A DNA stretch of 64,000 nucleotides from Pseudanabaena yagii GIHE-NHR1 (GCF_012863495.1 NZ_JAAVJL010000001.1:2538001-2602000), one strand, 5' to 3'. Positions 43,496 through 53,947 are shown, counted from the first letter of the stretch. Notes: generated from the sequence alone by a model not told the origin. Numbers and translations are program-made.

Positions 43496-44161
43496 TTATT
43501 TTTGCAGCATACAGCCCTGCATGGAAGTTGTCCCATCAGGCATAGTTGCACGGCAAAGATTCGCTTGGCTGAGGTCAACATTTGTAACGATCGCATTGGT
43601 GAGGTCAGCGCGATAAAGATCGGCTCCCTTAAGATTTGCACCTGTCAAATCTGCACCATAGAGGCTCGCATTACGCAAGGAAGCATTGCTGAGATTAGCG
43701 CGATTGAGTTTGGCATAGACCAATTCGATATCGATCAAATTAGCATTTTGCAAGTTGGCTTCAGTTAGATCAATATATTTCCAGCGACTATTCCGCGCAT
43801 TTGCACCCGATAGATTTGCCTGAATCAAGTCACTATTAATCAAAAAAGTATTTCGCAGGTCAGAGTTGCTGAGATCGGCGCTCCGAAAGTCAGCATAATA
43901 CATCGTGCTAAAAGCTAAAGTTGCACCAGAAAGTGCGCTTTTCCTTAGATCAGCAACATCAAGAAAAGATTCACGGAGATCTGCCCCATTTGCCGTGATG
44001 CCACTCAGTTCACAGCGCTGACATGTGTGGTGTTCCAATAAAGACTTGAGATGTTCGGCATTTTGCGCTTGTACGCTCGATGTCATACCAATGGCCATCA
44101 CACTAGCAATCATAGTGCTAGCGATCGCAGTCACGGAATGATTAAAGGCTGTTGACTTCAT
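43496..44161 (-). CDS. Exported pentapeptide-repeat protein
   Basis: 221 residues. A signal peptide ends near VQAQ (residue 33). The mature part has a Cys pair (HHTCQRCELSGI) and about 25 pentapeptide units of A(D/N)LXX form (ADLRESFLDVADLRKSALSG, ANLSNASLRNASLYGADLTG), which fold into a right-handed square helix. It ends with CMLQK, and a further Cys is in NLCRATMPDG. Likely a lumenal/periplasmic structural protein; the role of such proteins in cyanobacteria is unknown. Confidence 0.9.
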   Translation of the reverse strand: MKSTAFNHSVTAIASTMIASVMAIGMTSSVQAQNAEHLKSLLEHHTCQRCELSGITANGADLRESFLDVADLRKSALSGATLAFSTMYYADFRSADLSNSDLRNTFLINSDLIQANLSGANARNSRWKYIDLTEANLQNANLIDIELVYAKLNRANLSNASLRNASLYGADLTGANLKGADLYRADLTNAIVTNVDLSQANLCRATMPDGTTSMQGCMLQK

Positions 44162-44280
44162 AAAAAGTACCTAATTTTAGCAATCCTTTATTCATTGTTA
44201 ACACAATGCTAGGCTCTGCAACACAGCAAAATGTAACAAAATTTATCCTGTGTTTCTACGCATCAAGATATGTAAAACCA

Positions 44281-44333
44281 AAAACCAGAAGTAGAGTTGT
44301 GGCGCGAAGCGCCACAACTCTACTTCTGGTTTT
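44281..44333. repeat. Perfect 25-bp hairpin, gaa loop
   Basis: Lies in the 330-base gap between the pentapeptide and terC genes. Core ggcgc-gaa-gcgcc. No other feature seen in this gap. Confidence 0.82.
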
Positions 44334-44491
44334 TATATTTTAACTTACTTGGCTTTAGCTATAAATAACCACAAAGCAAGAAATAGCGGCAAGATAGAGG
44401 GATATACTCTCAACTTAATTCCTGAAATGATGGTCTGATGATTTTGTATACTGATATTGTTTTGTTGACCTTTTGTGATGGATCGTATTGA

Positions 44492-45220
44492 ATGTTCGAG
44501 CAGTTTCTAGATACAAATGCCTTATCCTTTCGGGTTGAAGTCATTCCCATTTTGGGTGTGCTAATTCTGCTAGAGGCGATTCTGTCTGCTGATAATGCGA
44601 TCGCTCTTGCCGCGATCGTGCGAAGTTTACCAGATCCACAGCAAGAGAAATGGGCGCTACGCTATGGCTTGATTGGCGCTTTTGTGTTGCGCGTTGTTTT
44701 AATCTTCACGGCAACATGGGTTATCAAATACTGGCAATTTGAACTCGCGGGTTCCCTATATCTACTATGGCTATCGGGCAGATTCTTCTTAGAAAAAGCA
44801 CAAGAAGGACATGATACTAAGCACCCAGTCCGCATGGCAGATAAGCTATGGCAAGTTGTGGCTCTTGTATCGCTTACGGATTTAGCTTTTTCCCTTGATA
44901 GTGTGACAGCAGCCGTTGCCGTAGCTGAGGAAACTTGGTTAGTATTAATTGGTGGGGTGGCAGGAATTATTGCTTTGCGCTTTTTAGCAGGGCTCTTTAT
45001 CAAGTGGTTATCTGAATTTACGCATCTAGAATCAGCGGGTTATCTAATTGTGTTGCTAGTAGGTTTGCGCCTATTCATTAAGGTTTTTTCTGATAGCCTC
45101 GTTCCTCCTGAATGGTTGATGCTCTCATTGATTGGCGCAGTTTTTCTCTGGGGATTCTCTAAACGTGAGCCATTAGATGATTTAGACGACATTGAAGCGA
45201 TCGCTGATACAAAACAGTAA
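44492..45220 (+). CDS. TerC-family membrane protein
   Basis: 242 residues with seven to eight membrane helices. Family motifs: LEAILSADNAIALAAIV near residue 35 and DLAFSLDSVTAAVAVAEE near residue 135, both with membrane-embedded Asp residues for metal binding. Homologs export or handle manganese and, in plants, are needed for thylakoid membrane protein insertion. Single gene ending in a hairpin. Confidence 0.9.
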   Translation: MFEQFLDTNALSFRVEVIPILGVLILLEAILSADNAIALAAIVRSLPDPQQEKWALRYGLIGAFVLRVVLIFTATWVIKYWQFELAGSLYLLWLSGRFFLEKAQEGHDTKHPVRMADKLWQVVALVSLTDLAFSLDSVTAAVAVAEETWLVLIGGVAGIIALRFLAGLFIKWLSEFTHLESAGYLIVLLVGLRLFIKVFSDSLVPPEWLMLSLIGAVFLWGFSKREPLDDLDDIEAIADTKQ

Positions 45221-45251
45221 AGAAAGGTGACGCATTGCGTCACCTTTCTTT
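45219..45251. terminator. Terminator after terC
   Basis: A 15-bp stem with att loop followed by T-rich sequence, touching the stop codon. Confidence 0.82.
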
Positions 45252-45379
45252 TTGATCACAATTTTTTGGTATAAAGACTCAAGGTAGCGATCGCACTACA
45301 AATTTGCCAATTTGCTAAGCCACACATCTTCACTGCGCTAATCAGCGACTAAATAGAGTAAACAAGGAAAAGTATCAAG

Positions 45380-45766
45380 ATGTTTGAATATCCTGAAGAC
45401 CTAAAATATACCAACTCCCACGAATACATTCGTCTAGAAAATAATGTCGCTACTGTTGGGATTACAGCTTTTGCGATCGATCAGTTAGGCGATATTGTCT
45501 TTCTTGATCTTCCTGAAGTAGGGACAAAAGTGGAGAAAGGACAAACCTTCGGCACAATTGAGTCGGTGAAAGCTGTAGAAGATATTTACTCACCTGTAAC
45601 AGGGACTGTTATTGAAGCCAATACCACTCTAATTGATGAACCTGAAAATATTGCTAACGATCCCTATGGCGCGTCATGGCTACTCAAGGTAAGCATTGAA
45701 GACGAAAGTGAACTGAGTGATACTCTTTCCGCCAGTGCATATTCTGAAAAAGTAGAAGGAAAGTAA
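45380..45766 (+). CDS. gcvH: Glycine cleavage system H protein
   Basis: 128 residues, normal length. Starts [20 protein letters not shown]; the lipoyl-lysine is in [18 protein letters not shown], and the C-terminal half has NPYG-like [13 protein letters not shown]. It carries the aminomethyl group between P, T and L proteins in photorespiratory glycine breakdown. The other gcv genes are not in the window. Confidence 0.95.
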   Translation: MFEYPEDLKYTNSHEYIRLENNVATVGITAFAIDQLGDIVFLDLPEVGTKVEKGQTFGTIESVKAVEDIYSPVTGTVIEANTTLIDEPENIANDPYGASWLLKVSIEDESELSDTLSASAYSEKVEGK

Positions 45767-45770
45767 TTGA

Positions 45771-45791
45771 AAAGAGCGCTTAGCGCTCTTT
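45771..45791. terminator. Bidirectional terminator between gcvH and the kinase gene
   Basis: A 9-bp stem with tta loop and A/T-rich flanks, shared by two converging genes. Confidence 0.75.
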
Positions 45792-45792
45792 A

Positions 45793-48444
45793 TTACTCTT
45801 TAGTTTGTGGCAAGCGTGGTGGCAACTCAATGGTAAAGGTAGAGCCTTGATTAACTACGCTTTCTAAGTAGATAGTTCCCCCCATGAGCAGGACAAGCTG
45901 TTCTGTAATTGCTAAGCCTAAGCCAGTACCACCATGCTTGCGGGTAGAAGATTGATCGACTTGGCGGAATTGTTCAAAAATAGTACGTTGAAACTCAGGC
46001 TCAATCCCAATACCTGTATCACGAACTGAAATAAGAATATTTGAGGTTGCGAATGGAGATGTTTGACCTTCTTCAAGTGAATTGCTGGTTTCTATGACCT
46101 CCGCAGATGGAGAATCAACAGTCTGTGAAGATGTTTCCGCATATTTTAACTCGACACAAACTTCGCCACTATCCGTAAATTTAATCGCATTGGAAACTAA
46201 GTTCGTAATTACTTGTTTAATCCGAATTGAGTCATGGTAGATCGCACAAGTACCAATGTGGTTCTCAAATACAAAATTTAGGGATTTACTGCCAGCTAAA
46301 GGTTGCAGACTTTCACAGGTATGGTGGATTAATTCATCTAGGTTAAAGAACTCAGGATGCGCTTCCATTTTGCCTGCCTCGATTTTTGATAGGTCGAGAA
46401 TGTCATTAATCAAATCTAGTAAATTTTTACCATTACGCAAAATCCGCTCTACCATATCGACTTGACTTGGTGAAAGAGCGTCACGACGCTGGCGCAGCAA
46501 TACTTGTGAGAAACCGATAATCGCATTCATCGGTGTTCTCAATTCATGACTCATATTGGCAAGAAACTGACTCTTGAGTTGAGTTGCTTCTAATAATTGA
46601 GCATTCTGTGCTTCGATTTGATTAATTAACTGAGCATTACCGATCGCGATCGCAGCCTGCACACCAAAGGAGGCTAATAGATTTAAATCTTCGCGCGAAC
46701 TCGCTCTTTCTAAACGGCAATGCCCGATCGCCAAAACCCCTAAACGCCCAGAACGACTTGACTCAATCGGTACGCACAAAGCACTTTTTACAGGTAGATC
46801 TTCGATCAAATGCGATTCTCCTGCTTTGATCTCAACAGGAATTCCTTCTTTAAATACCTGTGCGATTAGATTTTGAGCATCTAGTGCAAAGGATGCTTGC
46901 AGAGGAAAATCATCGGGCAATCCTTTTGCTGCTGACAAAGTTAGTCGGTTCTCTTTGGGATTGTATAGGGCAATTACACAAATCTCTGCCCACATAATCG
47001 CGTCGCAAGTCGCTTCTACTACTGATTCTAAGAGAACATTTAAATCCTGTAGCTGTTGGTTAATCAAGTTAGTGAGACGTTGCAAAATGCTCATGCGCTT
47101 TTGCTGCTCGATCATGATCTTGTTGGTTTCTTGCATCACCTTGTCGCGATAGCGTTGCTCGGTGACATCACGCAAAATCATCACACTGCCAATCAGTTCC
47201 GATTCAGTCCCTACCAATGGTGCAGCCTTCGTACTGAGAATGATTTCATTGCCTTCAGGAGGTCGCAAAACCACTTGATCCTCTACAACTTCGCCTGAAG
47301 ACATGGCGCGAAATACCACCAGATTCGCTAAATCGACGGGTTCGCCATCCTGATGCCTAATGTCAAACTGTTTGACAATTTCCTCCATAGATTTAGCGAT
47401 CACTGGTGATGCAGGAACGCCATCATTGACAGCATTAAAACTGAGGATTTTACGTCCTGCGGAATTAATTTTGAGAATTCGTCCCGCAGGATCGCTAAGT
47501 AATACACCATCGGCAAGTTGCTCAAAAACAGTAGTCAGTTCTTCTCTCTGACGGGCGATCGTTTCAATACTCTGGGCATTACTAATGGCGGTAGCAAGGC
47601 GGCGACCAATGGATTGCAGAATATTCCTGCCTCGAGCCGAGAGGGGGGTGAGGCTACCCAAAAACAGAACGCCCACAAGGCTACTTCTGAGCATCAGAGG
47701 ATATGCTGAAATGCTCTGTGGTAAGAGATCGCCAACGGGAGTACGGTAAACTAAATTCTGTCCTTTGAGGCGATCGCCTTCCCAAATAATCGCTTCTTCT
47801 AATTGTCCAGCTTGACCGATGATCCCTTCGCCGAGGGTGATTTCTGTAAGGGCTTGACTAGTTTTATATCCCCATTCGGCCGCTAATACCAGACATCCCT
47901 CAGGGCGAGAGTTTGAATTTTCCCATAGGTAAATGCTACCGAGTTGAGCACCTGTGAGTTTACAGATCTCTTCTAAACTTGCCTTGATTAATTTGTATTG
48001 ATCGGTGGTGTTTACTAACACGCGATCGAGAGATTGCAGGGCAAACTGAATATCACGAGCTTCAAGGGTAGCGGTTTTGGTTTCCATCTGCGCCGCCATC
48101 CGATTAAAAACCTTGGCAAATTCTCCGATTTCATCTGAACGATTTAATTGCGATCGCGCAGACAAATTACCTAGGGAGATTTCTTCGGCAGCTTCGGCTA
48201 GTTCCGTCAGTGGTGGTTGAATGCTACGGATAATGGAAATCGCTACAAATAGCCCTGAGCCTAGTCCTGTGGAAAGTACCACGATCGCTAACCATGTGGT
48301 GAAGTTTTCTAGTTCTGGTGTTCCCTGCTGAATATGTAGCAACAGAATCAAAGTTGCCGTAGCTAGGAGAGATGTACTGGTGGTTAGCCCAAAAATTAAG
48401 CGATTGACTAAACTTTCACGACGGGGCAGATTGGCATTAGTCAT
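45793..48444 (-). CDS. Membrane histidine kinase with HAMP, GAF, PAS, GAF domains
   Basis: 883 residues. Two membrane helices (about 15-38 and 44-68) with only a short loop between, then HAMP (about 70-122, LAEAAEEISLGNLSARSQ). A GAF domain follows (about 150-295), a PAS domain (about 305-430, SDPAGRILKINSAGRKIL), a second GAF (about 470-610) and the kinase core: H-box FLANMSHELRTPMNAIIGFS, N-box ITNLVSNAIKFTDSG, G boxes DTGIGIEPEF and GGTGLGLAI. No receiver domain is fused. The signal is unknown; the GAFs lack an obvious bilin Cys. Single gene, partner regulator not nearby. Confidence 0.9.
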   Translation of the reverse strand: MTNANLPRRESLVNRLIFGLTTSTSLLATATLILLLHIQQGTPELENFTTWLAIVVLSTGLGSGLFVAISIIRSIQPPLTELAEAAEEISLGNLSARSQLNRSDEIGEFAKVFNRMAAQMETKTATLEARDIQFALQSLDRVLVNTTDQYKLIKASLEEICKLTGAQLGSIYLWENSNSRPEGCLVLAAEWGYKTSQALTEITLGEGIIGQAGQLEEAIIWEGDRLKGQNLVYRTPVGDLLPQSISAYPLMLRSSLVGVLFLGSLTPLSARGRNILQSIGRRLATAISNAQSIETIARQREELTTVFEQLADGVLLSDPAGRILKINSAGRKILSFNAVNDGVPASPVIAKSMEEIVKQFDIRHQDGEPVDLANLVVFRAMSSGEVVEDQVVLRPPEGNEIILSTKAAPLVGTESELIGSVMILRDVTEQRYRDKVMQETNKIMIEQQKRMSILQRLTNLINQQLQDLNVLLESVVEATCDAIMWAEICVIALYNPKENRLTLSAAKGLPDDFPLQASFALDAQNLIAQVFKEGIPVEIKAGESHLIEDLPVKSALCVPIESSRSGRLGVLAIGHCRLERASSREDLNLLASFGVQAAIAIGNAQLINQIEAQNAQLLEATQLKSQFLANMSHELRTPMNAIIGFSQVLLRQRRDALSPSQVDMVERILRNGKNLLDLINDILDLSKIEAGKMEAHPEFFNLDELIHHTCESLQPLAGSKSLNFVFENHIGTCAIYHDSIRIKQVITNLVSNAIKFTDSGEVCVELKYAETSSQTVDSPSAEVIETSNSLEEGQTSPFATSNILISVRDTGIGIEPEFQRTIFEQFRQVDQSSTRKHGGTGLGLAITEQLVLLMGGTIYLESVVNQGSTFTIELPPRLPQTKE

Positions 48445-48549
48445 GGGACTTCAATTTAGTTTGGCGATTTAGTTTGGCGATCAAGTCTGATTCTAGTACT
48501 TATTGTAGAATCACCTCACGAATGAGAATTGCTCCCAAGGTTAGAGTTA

Positions 48550-48665
48550 TATAGCAATGTAAGAGATAGCTAGGACAAATCAAAACCCAAATAAGTGAAG
48601 GAGGCACGAAGTGCCTCCTTCACTTATTTGGGTTTTATGTCCTAAGCAAAAATTACATTGCTATA
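48550..48665. mobile_element. MITE-like element with nested hairpin
   Basis: Outer 13-bp perfect inverted repeats (tatagcaatgtaa and complement), an inner pair taggac/gtccta, and a central perfect 26-bp stem with gaa loop. 116 bp, no coding capacity. It sits in the gap between the kinase gene and ndhD. Confidence 0.75.
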
Positions 48666-48774
48666 GCTGTCGCCGCCTGTATGAGTAAAACGAGAATGGT
48701 GGTTATCACGCCGCTATCTCTTCTTAGGTTTGTGACGACAGATTTAGAGCGAGATTTACCTAAGATTTCATAAA

Positions 48775-48797
48775 AAAAGAGCGCTTAGCGCTCTTTT
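48775..48797. terminator. Terminator of ndhD
   Basis: A 10-bp stem with tta loop, A-run on one side and T-run on the other, 20 bases after the ndhD stop. Confidence 0.78.
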
Positions 48798-48817
48798 AGT
48801 CTTTGCAGAATTTATCC

Positions 48818-50428
48818 CTATTCCATAATTCCTAAAAGGGACTGAGGATTTGGGTGAGGTAGTTGAGGTGCGATAAAACCTGACGAGTAGAGATGAGGAT
48901 TGGACTGAGCGACTAAACTGAAGGCATCGCGAGCCTGTTCAGTTACCGCCACAGTCTTAGCATCATAGGTTTGGGTTGCCAACTTGGGATACATGCCGAT
49001 CGCCACAATTGGCACAAGCAAGCAAGCTGCAACAAATATCTCGCGAGGCTTTGCATCACTAACATATTTATCGAAGTGCAAAGCTGGATTAGGCTTGCCA
49101 TAGAATACTTGGCGCAAGGTTGAGAGTAAGTAGATGGGGGTGATAATTACGCCAACCGCCGCGATAAAGATCATCACAATCTTAAAATTGGATGCATAGA
49201 CATCACTGGTGGTAATACCAAGGAAAATCTTCAGTTCGCTTACAAAACCGCTCATCCCTGGAAGTGCGAGAGAAGCCATTGCCGAAGCGGTCATCAGGGC
49301 AAAAGCCTTAGGCATGATTTTGGCAATCCCACCCATTTCGTCCATCATTAAAGTATGGGTGCGATCGTAGGTGACACCAGCAAGGAAGAATAATGCGCCT
49401 GCAATCAGACCGTGAGATAGCATTTGCAATACTGCACCACTAACTCCAAGATCATTAAATGATGCAAGTCCTATCAAAATAAAGCCCATGTGGGAAATTG
49501 AGGAATAGGCTAGGCGACGCTTGAGATTTTGTTGCGCGAAGGCAGCTAATGCTCCATAAACAATGCCAACTACGCCTAAAACAGCAAGTAAAGGCGCAAA
49601 GTAAACATGGGCATTGGGCAACATTTCAATATTGAAACGGATTAAGGCATAGCCACCCATTTTGAGCAAGACCCCAGCCAAGACCATTGATACTGGTGCA
49701 GAAGCTTCACCATGAGCATCAGGCAACCATGTATGTAATGGGAAAATTGGTAACTTCACACCAAAAGCGATTAAGAAACCAGCATAGGCGAGTAACTCAA
49801 AAGCGATCGGATACTGCTTTAAGGCTAGTTCCGATAGGTTAAAGGTGGTGACATCGCCATAGAATGCCATCGCTAAACCAGCAACAAGAATGAAAATCGA
49901 ACCTAATGCTGTGTAGAGGATAAACTTGGTTGCAGCGTAAAGACGCTTAGCTCCCCCCCAAATCGAAATCAGCAAATATACAGGAACTAGCTCTAATTCC
50001 CACATCAAGAAAAATAGGAGTAAATCCTGAGCTGCAAATACGCCAATCTGAGCGCTATATAGACAAAGCATCAAGAAGTAGAACAGGCGATGCTTTTGGG
50101 TAACGTTCCAACTTGCAAAAATTGCAAGGGTAGTAATCAAACCTGTCAATAGAATTAGCGGCATGGACAAACCATCAACCGCTAGCGAAAAGTTCAAACC
50201 AATTTGGGGAATCCAAGCATAAGTTTCTGTCATCTGAAACGCTGCTTCATGCAGGTTGTATTGACTCCAGAATGCATAAATGATTAGAGATAGTTCGACA
50301 AACCCAACCCCCACGGCATATGAGCGCACGGTCTTGCCATATTTATCTGGAATGAAGGGAATCGCAAAGGCGGCGACTAGAGGAAACAAAAGAATTGTTG
50401 TAAGCCAAGGAAATTCTGCAACAGACAT
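48818..50428 (-). CDS. ndhD: NDH-1 complex subunit 4 (NdhD)
   Basis: 536 residues, about 14 membrane helices, matching the proton-pumping antiporter-like subunit NdhD/NuoM. Conserved parts: [17 protein letters not shown] with the key Glu, [38 protein letters not shown] and LGLASFND-like helices with charged Lys and Glu. Cyanobacteria have several ndhD copies (NdhD1/2 for respiration and cyclic flow, NdhD3/4 for CO2 uptake). The lack of a neighbouring ndhF or cup gene favours a D1/D2-type role, without proof. Confidence 0.92.
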   Translation of the reverse strand: MSVAEFPWLTTILLFPLVAAFAIPFIPDKYGKTVRSYAVGVGFVELSLIIYAFWSQYNLHEAAFQMTETYAWIPQIGLNFSLAVDGLSMPLILLTGLITTLAIFASWNVTQKHRLFYFLMLCLYSAQIGVFAAQDLLLFFLMWELELVPVYLLISIWGGAKRLYAATKFILYTALGSIFILVAGLAMAFYGDVTTFNLSELALKQYPIAFELLAYAGFLIAFGVKLPIFPLHTWLPDAHGEASAPVSMVLAGVLLKMGGYALIRFNIEMLPNAHVYFAPLLAVLGVVGIVYGALAAFAQQNLKRRLAYSSISHMGFILIGLASFNDLGVSGAVLQMLSHGLIAGALFFLAGVTYDRTHTLMMDEMGGIAKIMPKAFALMTASAMASLALPGMSGFVSELKIFLGITTSDVYASNFKIVMIFIAAVGVIITPIYLLSTLRQVFYGKPNPALHFDKYVSDAKPREIFVAACLLVPIVAIGMYPKLATQTYDAKTVAVTEQARDAFSLVAQSNPHLYSSGFIAPQLPHPNPQSLLGIME

Positions 50429-50690
50429 GATGAGGATAAATACTTACTCGTTAAATACATTGTATGAAGCTTTTGTAAACTTGTATTAAGTCTTTTGACA
50501 TAAAAGTTAATAATTTTCAAATCATCCTAATAGACTCAAAGCTATACCCAGACTTATTTATTAGGATTTAGATTGAAAAGCATCTATAAATTGTCATTCA
50601 ACTGATAAATATCATTGATTTATAGCTATCGTTAAACTTGATAGCGACAAAACTCTTTGATTAACCTTAGAAATTAAATAGTTAAAAAAC

Positions 50691-50743
50691 AAACCCAGAT
50701 TGTCATGCTGCCCGCTTTGCAGGCAGCATGACAATCTGGGTTT
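50691..50743. repeat. Long hairpin (22-bp stem, 9-nt loop)
   Basis: Perfect arms from aaacccagattgtcatgctg onward. Lies in the approximately 580-base gene-free gap between ndhD and the aminotransferase gene, 22 bases before the MITE-like unit. Confidence 0.78.
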
Positions 50744-50765
50744 TAAGTTTATTTGTGCTTACTAC

Positions 50766-50871
50766 TTAAGTAGCTGGGCGCAATTAAATATAAAAAACCA
50801 CAACCTGCGGCGCACGCGCAGCGTGCGCCGCAGGTTGTGGCTCTAGTTTTTAATTATGCCCAGCTACTTAA
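50766..50871. mobile_element. MITE-like element with nested GC-rich hairpin
   Basis: Outer inverted repeats ttaagtagctgggc (14 bp perfect, similar for about 25 bp) enclose a perfect 20-bp stem (ccacaacctgcggcgcacgc) with gca loop. 106 bp, non-coding. The layout (outer repeat, AT-rich spacer, central hairpin) is like that at 48550-48665 though the sequences differ. Confidence 0.75.
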
Positions 50872-51012
50872 TACAGGCTGACTTTATTAATCACAAGTTA
50901 TGATCGCGAGACAATTTCTATTAAGATCGAAGTTCTACAACAAATTCAGTTGATTTTTGTTGCTCCGCGACAATTATTCCCAACATTCACCTTATACGCT
51001 CTCAAAACACAA

Positions 51013-52194
51013 ATGAAGACTTGGCTCAAACCTGCTCAGCGATTAGAAAAACTTCCTCAATATGTTTTTGCACGCTTAGATGAGTTAAAGTTGCGAGCGA
51101 AAGAGCAAGGTCTAGATTTGATCGATTTGGGCATGGGTAATCCCGATGGACCTACGCCCCAGCCTGTAATTGATTCCGCGATCGCTGCTTTACAAGATCC
51201 CAAAAATCACGGCTATCCCCCCTTTGAAGGTACTGCAAGTTTCCGTCGCGCAATTACAGACTGGTATAAGCGCCGTTACAATGTGCAACTTGACTCTGAG
51301 GGAGAAGCCTTACCCCTAATTGGTTCTAAAGAAGGTTTAGGACATTTAGCGATCGCCTATATCGATCCAGGGGATGTAGTACTTGTGCCAAGTCCTGCCT
51401 ATCCCGCCCATTTTCGCGGTCCTTTGCTTGCAGGGGGCGAAATCTATGAAATGATTCTCAGCGCTGAGAATAACTGGTTGATTGACCTTGCGGCAATTCC
51501 TGAGGAAGTTGCTCAACGTGCAAAGGTCATGTATTTCAACTATCCTGCAAATCCCACAGGTGCGATCGCCCCACGCGAGTTTTTTGAAGAAGCGGTTGCC
51601 TTTGCGAAGAAATACGAGATTCTATTAGTTCATGATCTTTGTTACGCCGAACTTGCCTTTGATGGTTATCAACCTACTAGCCTATTGGAAATCGAAGGTG
51701 GTAAAGATGTCGGGGTAGAATTTCATACCCTTTCCAAAACCTATAACATGGCTGGTTGGCGCGTCGGTTTTGTGGTTGGTAATCGTCACATTATCCAAGG
51801 TTTACGAACTCTCAAAACTAACCTTGATTACGGTATTTTCTCAGCAATTCAAGTAGCCGCAGAAACAGCACTACAACTACCTGACCAATATCTAGAAGCA
51901 GTCTGCGATCGCTACAAAGAGCGCCGTGATTTCCTAATTGCGGGACTGGGGGAACTAGGATGGGATATCCCCAAAACCTATGCCACGATGTATCTCTGGA
52001 TTCCTGTACCCGTAGGAATGTCCTCCGCCGACTTTGCACTCAAGGTCTTAGAAAGTACAGGTGTCGTATTCACCCCCGGTAGTGCCTTTGGTAAAGGTGG
52101 TGAAGGTTATGTGAGAATTAGTTTGATCGCTGATTGCGATCGCTTAGGTGAAGCGTTAAATCGCCTGAAGCAGGCAGGTATAAGGTACAAATAA
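51013..52194 (+). CDS. Class I PLP aminotransferase, LL-diaminopimelate aminotransferase-like
   Basis: 393 residues from the ATG at 51013 (MKTWLKPAQRLEKLPQYVFA); an in-frame start at 50950 would add 21 atypical residues. Conserved points: LGMGNPDGPTP, YPPFEGTASFR, the NYPANPTGA segment, HDLCYAELAFD and the PLP lysine in HTLSKTYNMAGWRVGF. It belongs to the group holding DapL and bacterial aspartate aminotransferases of type I-beta/gamma. A role in amino-acid synthesis is sure, the precise substrate is not. Confidence 0.85.
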   Translation: MKTWLKPAQRLEKLPQYVFARLDELKLRAKEQGLDLIDLGMGNPDGPTPQPVIDSAIAALQDPKNHGYPPFEGTASFRRAITDWYKRRYNVQLDSEGEALPLIGSKEGLGHLAIAYIDPGDVVLVPSPAYPAHFRGPLLAGGEIYEMILSAENNWLIDLAAIPEEVAQRAKVMYFNYPANPTGAIAPREFFEEAVAFAKKYEILLVHDLCYAELAFDGYQPTSLLEIEGGKDVGVEFHTLSKTYNMAGWRVGFVVGNRHIIQGLRTLKTNLDYGIFSAIQVAAETALQLPDQYLEAVCDRYKERRDFLIAGLGELGWDIPKTYATMYLWIPVPVGMSSADFALKVLESTGVVFTPGSAFGKGGEGYVRISLIADCDRLGEALNRLKQAGIRYK

Positions 52195-52198
52195 TTTG

Positions 52199-52231
52199 AA
52201 ATTAAAAAATGGCAGCGCCATTTTTTAATTT
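52199..52231. terminator. Hairpin between aminotransferase gene and lgt
   Basis: A perfect 15-bp stem with agc loop and T-run, three bases after the stop codon and 26 before lgt. Confidence 0.75.
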
Positions 52232-52257
52232 GGTATAGGAAAACAGGAAAAGGAAAA

Positions 52258-53109
52258 GTGATTAATTTGTTGCCGCTTGCTTTTGAATTTACCTCACCTG
52301 GACCGATCGCCTTAGAGATTGGTCCACTAACAATTCGTTGGTACGGATTGCTGATTGCTTCGGCGATTATTCTAGGCACTGTGTTAGCGCAAACCCTTGC
52401 CAAAAAACGTAATGTTGATCCTGAACTGGTTGGGGATCTGGCGATTTGGCTAGTCGTAGGGGCAATTCCCTGCGCTCGTTTTTACTACGTCCTATTTGAA
52501 TGGCAGCGCTTTCAAACTCAACCTTGGTACAAAGTATTTGCGATCTGGGAAGGTGGCATTGCTATTCATGGGGCAATTATTGGTGGGGCGATCGCAGCAA
52601 CTATTTTCTGTAAGCGCCAACAAATTTCCACTTGGTTAATGGCTGATATCGTCATGCCGACGGTGATCCTTGGACAAGCGATCGGGCGTTGGGGCAACTT
52701 CTTTAACTCTGAAGCCTTTGGTGCGCCCACGGATTTACCTTGGAAGCTATTTATTCCCATCAATCGCCGTCCACCTGAGTTTATTAATGAACCCTACTTT
52801 CACCCTACATTTCTTTATGAGTCACTCTGGAATGTTGGTGTATTTGCCATTTTGATCTTTACTTTTTTAAAGTTTCCTAAACTCAAAACTGGCACAATCA
52901 CTATGATCTATGCGATCGCCTATAGTTTGGGTAGATTTTGGATCGAAGGTTTACGCACCGACAGCTTGATGATTGGACCACTGCGTACTGCTCAAATGGT
53001 CAGCTTAACCGCGATCGCCGCAGGGATTTTTGGTCTGATTTGGCTATATGGTTTGCGCCGTCGTTTCCCAGATACAATCTCCAAAGAATTTCCCGCCGAA
53101 AACTCATAA
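52258..53109 (+). CDS. lgt: Prolipoprotein diacylglyceryl transferase
   Basis: 283 residues, seven membrane helices. It attaches diacylglycerol from phosphatidylglycerol to the lipobox Cys of prelipoproteins. The signature [13 protein letters not shown] is present, as are [11 protein letters not shown] near the N-terminus and [12 protein letters not shown]. The GTG start follows aaaaggaaaa. Next genes on the same strand are separated by a hairpin. Confidence 0.95.
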   Translation: MINLLPLAFEFTSPGPIALEIGPLTIRWYGLLIASAIILGTVLAQTLAKKRNVDPELVGDLAIWLVVGAIPCARFYYVLFEWQRFQTQPWYKVFAIWEGGIAIHGAIIGGAIAATIFCKRQQISTWLMADIVMPTVILGQAIGRWGNFFNSEAFGAPTDLPWKLFIPINRRPPEFINEPYFHPTFLYESLWNVGVFAILIFTFLKFPKLKTGTITMIYAIAYSLGRFWIEGLRTDSLMIGPLRTAQMVSLTAIAAGIFGLIWLYGLRRRFPDTISKEFPAENS

Positions 53110-53113
53110 CTTG

Positions 53114-53146
53114 ATTATTAAGCCCCGCTTAGCGGGGCTTAATAAT
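53114..53146. terminator. Terminator after lgt
   Basis: A 15-bp stem with tta loop, followed by AT-rich bases. Confidence 0.8.
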
Positions 53147-53172
53147 ATAAATATTTCTTGATCCCCATACCC

Positions 53173-53799
53173 ATGTCCCCAGTTCCATCTAAAGATCCTC
53201 GTGCCATGGTAGAGACTGCCTTCTTGGCAAGCACCACGGCTATGTTGTTTTTAATTAACTATTACTTTCCCCTTGGACCTCTGCTACGAATGCTATTTCC
53301 ATTGCCAACTGCTCTTGCCTATTTGCGTTGGAATGGTCGCGCCGCATGGATGGCAATGATTGTGACAGCTTTACTTCTGGCGATCTTGATGGGACCGACA
53401 CGCAGTATTCAATATATTATTCCGCATGGACTAGTCGGAGTCACCCTAGGCTATCTCTGGAAGAGGGATTTTCCTTGGTCTGGCTCGCTTAGCATTGCAA
53501 CAATCATTGGCTCATTGGGGACAGCTTTTCAATTTGCTTTTCTCTCGATTTTATTAGGAGAGAATCTCTGGACATATTCAATTGTGCAGATTACAGGATT
53601 TCTCAATTGGCTAATGCAGCTTTTTGGTTCATTAGAGCAGCCCGACTTTGCCGCGATTCAAACCTTTGCGATCGCCGCGATCATCTTTAGCAACTTTGCT
53701 TATCAATTACTAGTTCATCTCGTTGCATGGATTGTCCTTGATCGTCTCGGTAATCCTATCCCTGCTCCCCCCAAATGGATAGAATCTTTGCTAGCTTAG
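53173..53799 (+). CDS. DUF2232-type membrane protein
   Basis: 208 residues with about six membrane helices; the ATG at 53173 is preferred over an upstream TTG. The start MSPVPSKDPRAMVETAFLAS and FPLPTALAYLRWNGRAAWMA are as in cyanobacterial members of the DUF2232 family, which resembles the substrate-binding S components of ECF transporters. No coupling ATPase nearby. Function unknown. Confidence 0.78.
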   Translation: MSPVPSKDPRAMVETAFLASTTAMLFLINYYFPLGPLLRMLFPLPTALAYLRWNGRAAWMAMIVTALLLAILMGPTRSIQYIIPHGLVGVTLGYLWKRDFPWSGSLSIATIIGSLGTAFQFAFLSILLGENLWTYSIVQITGFLNWLMQLFGSLEQPDFAAIQTFAIAAIIFSNFAYQLLVHLVAWIVLDRLGNPIPAPPKWIESLLA

Positions 53800-53947
53800 T
53801 TATGAAACTTCCCCTTAAGCTAGTTTTCAGACAAACTCAGAGAATCTTAATTAATTGACACAATATTGACTGAGAAATTATACTCATTAGTTAACCGCCA
53901 AAAATGAGTAATATTCTGAAACATTGGCGCAATTTACCCTCGCTATC

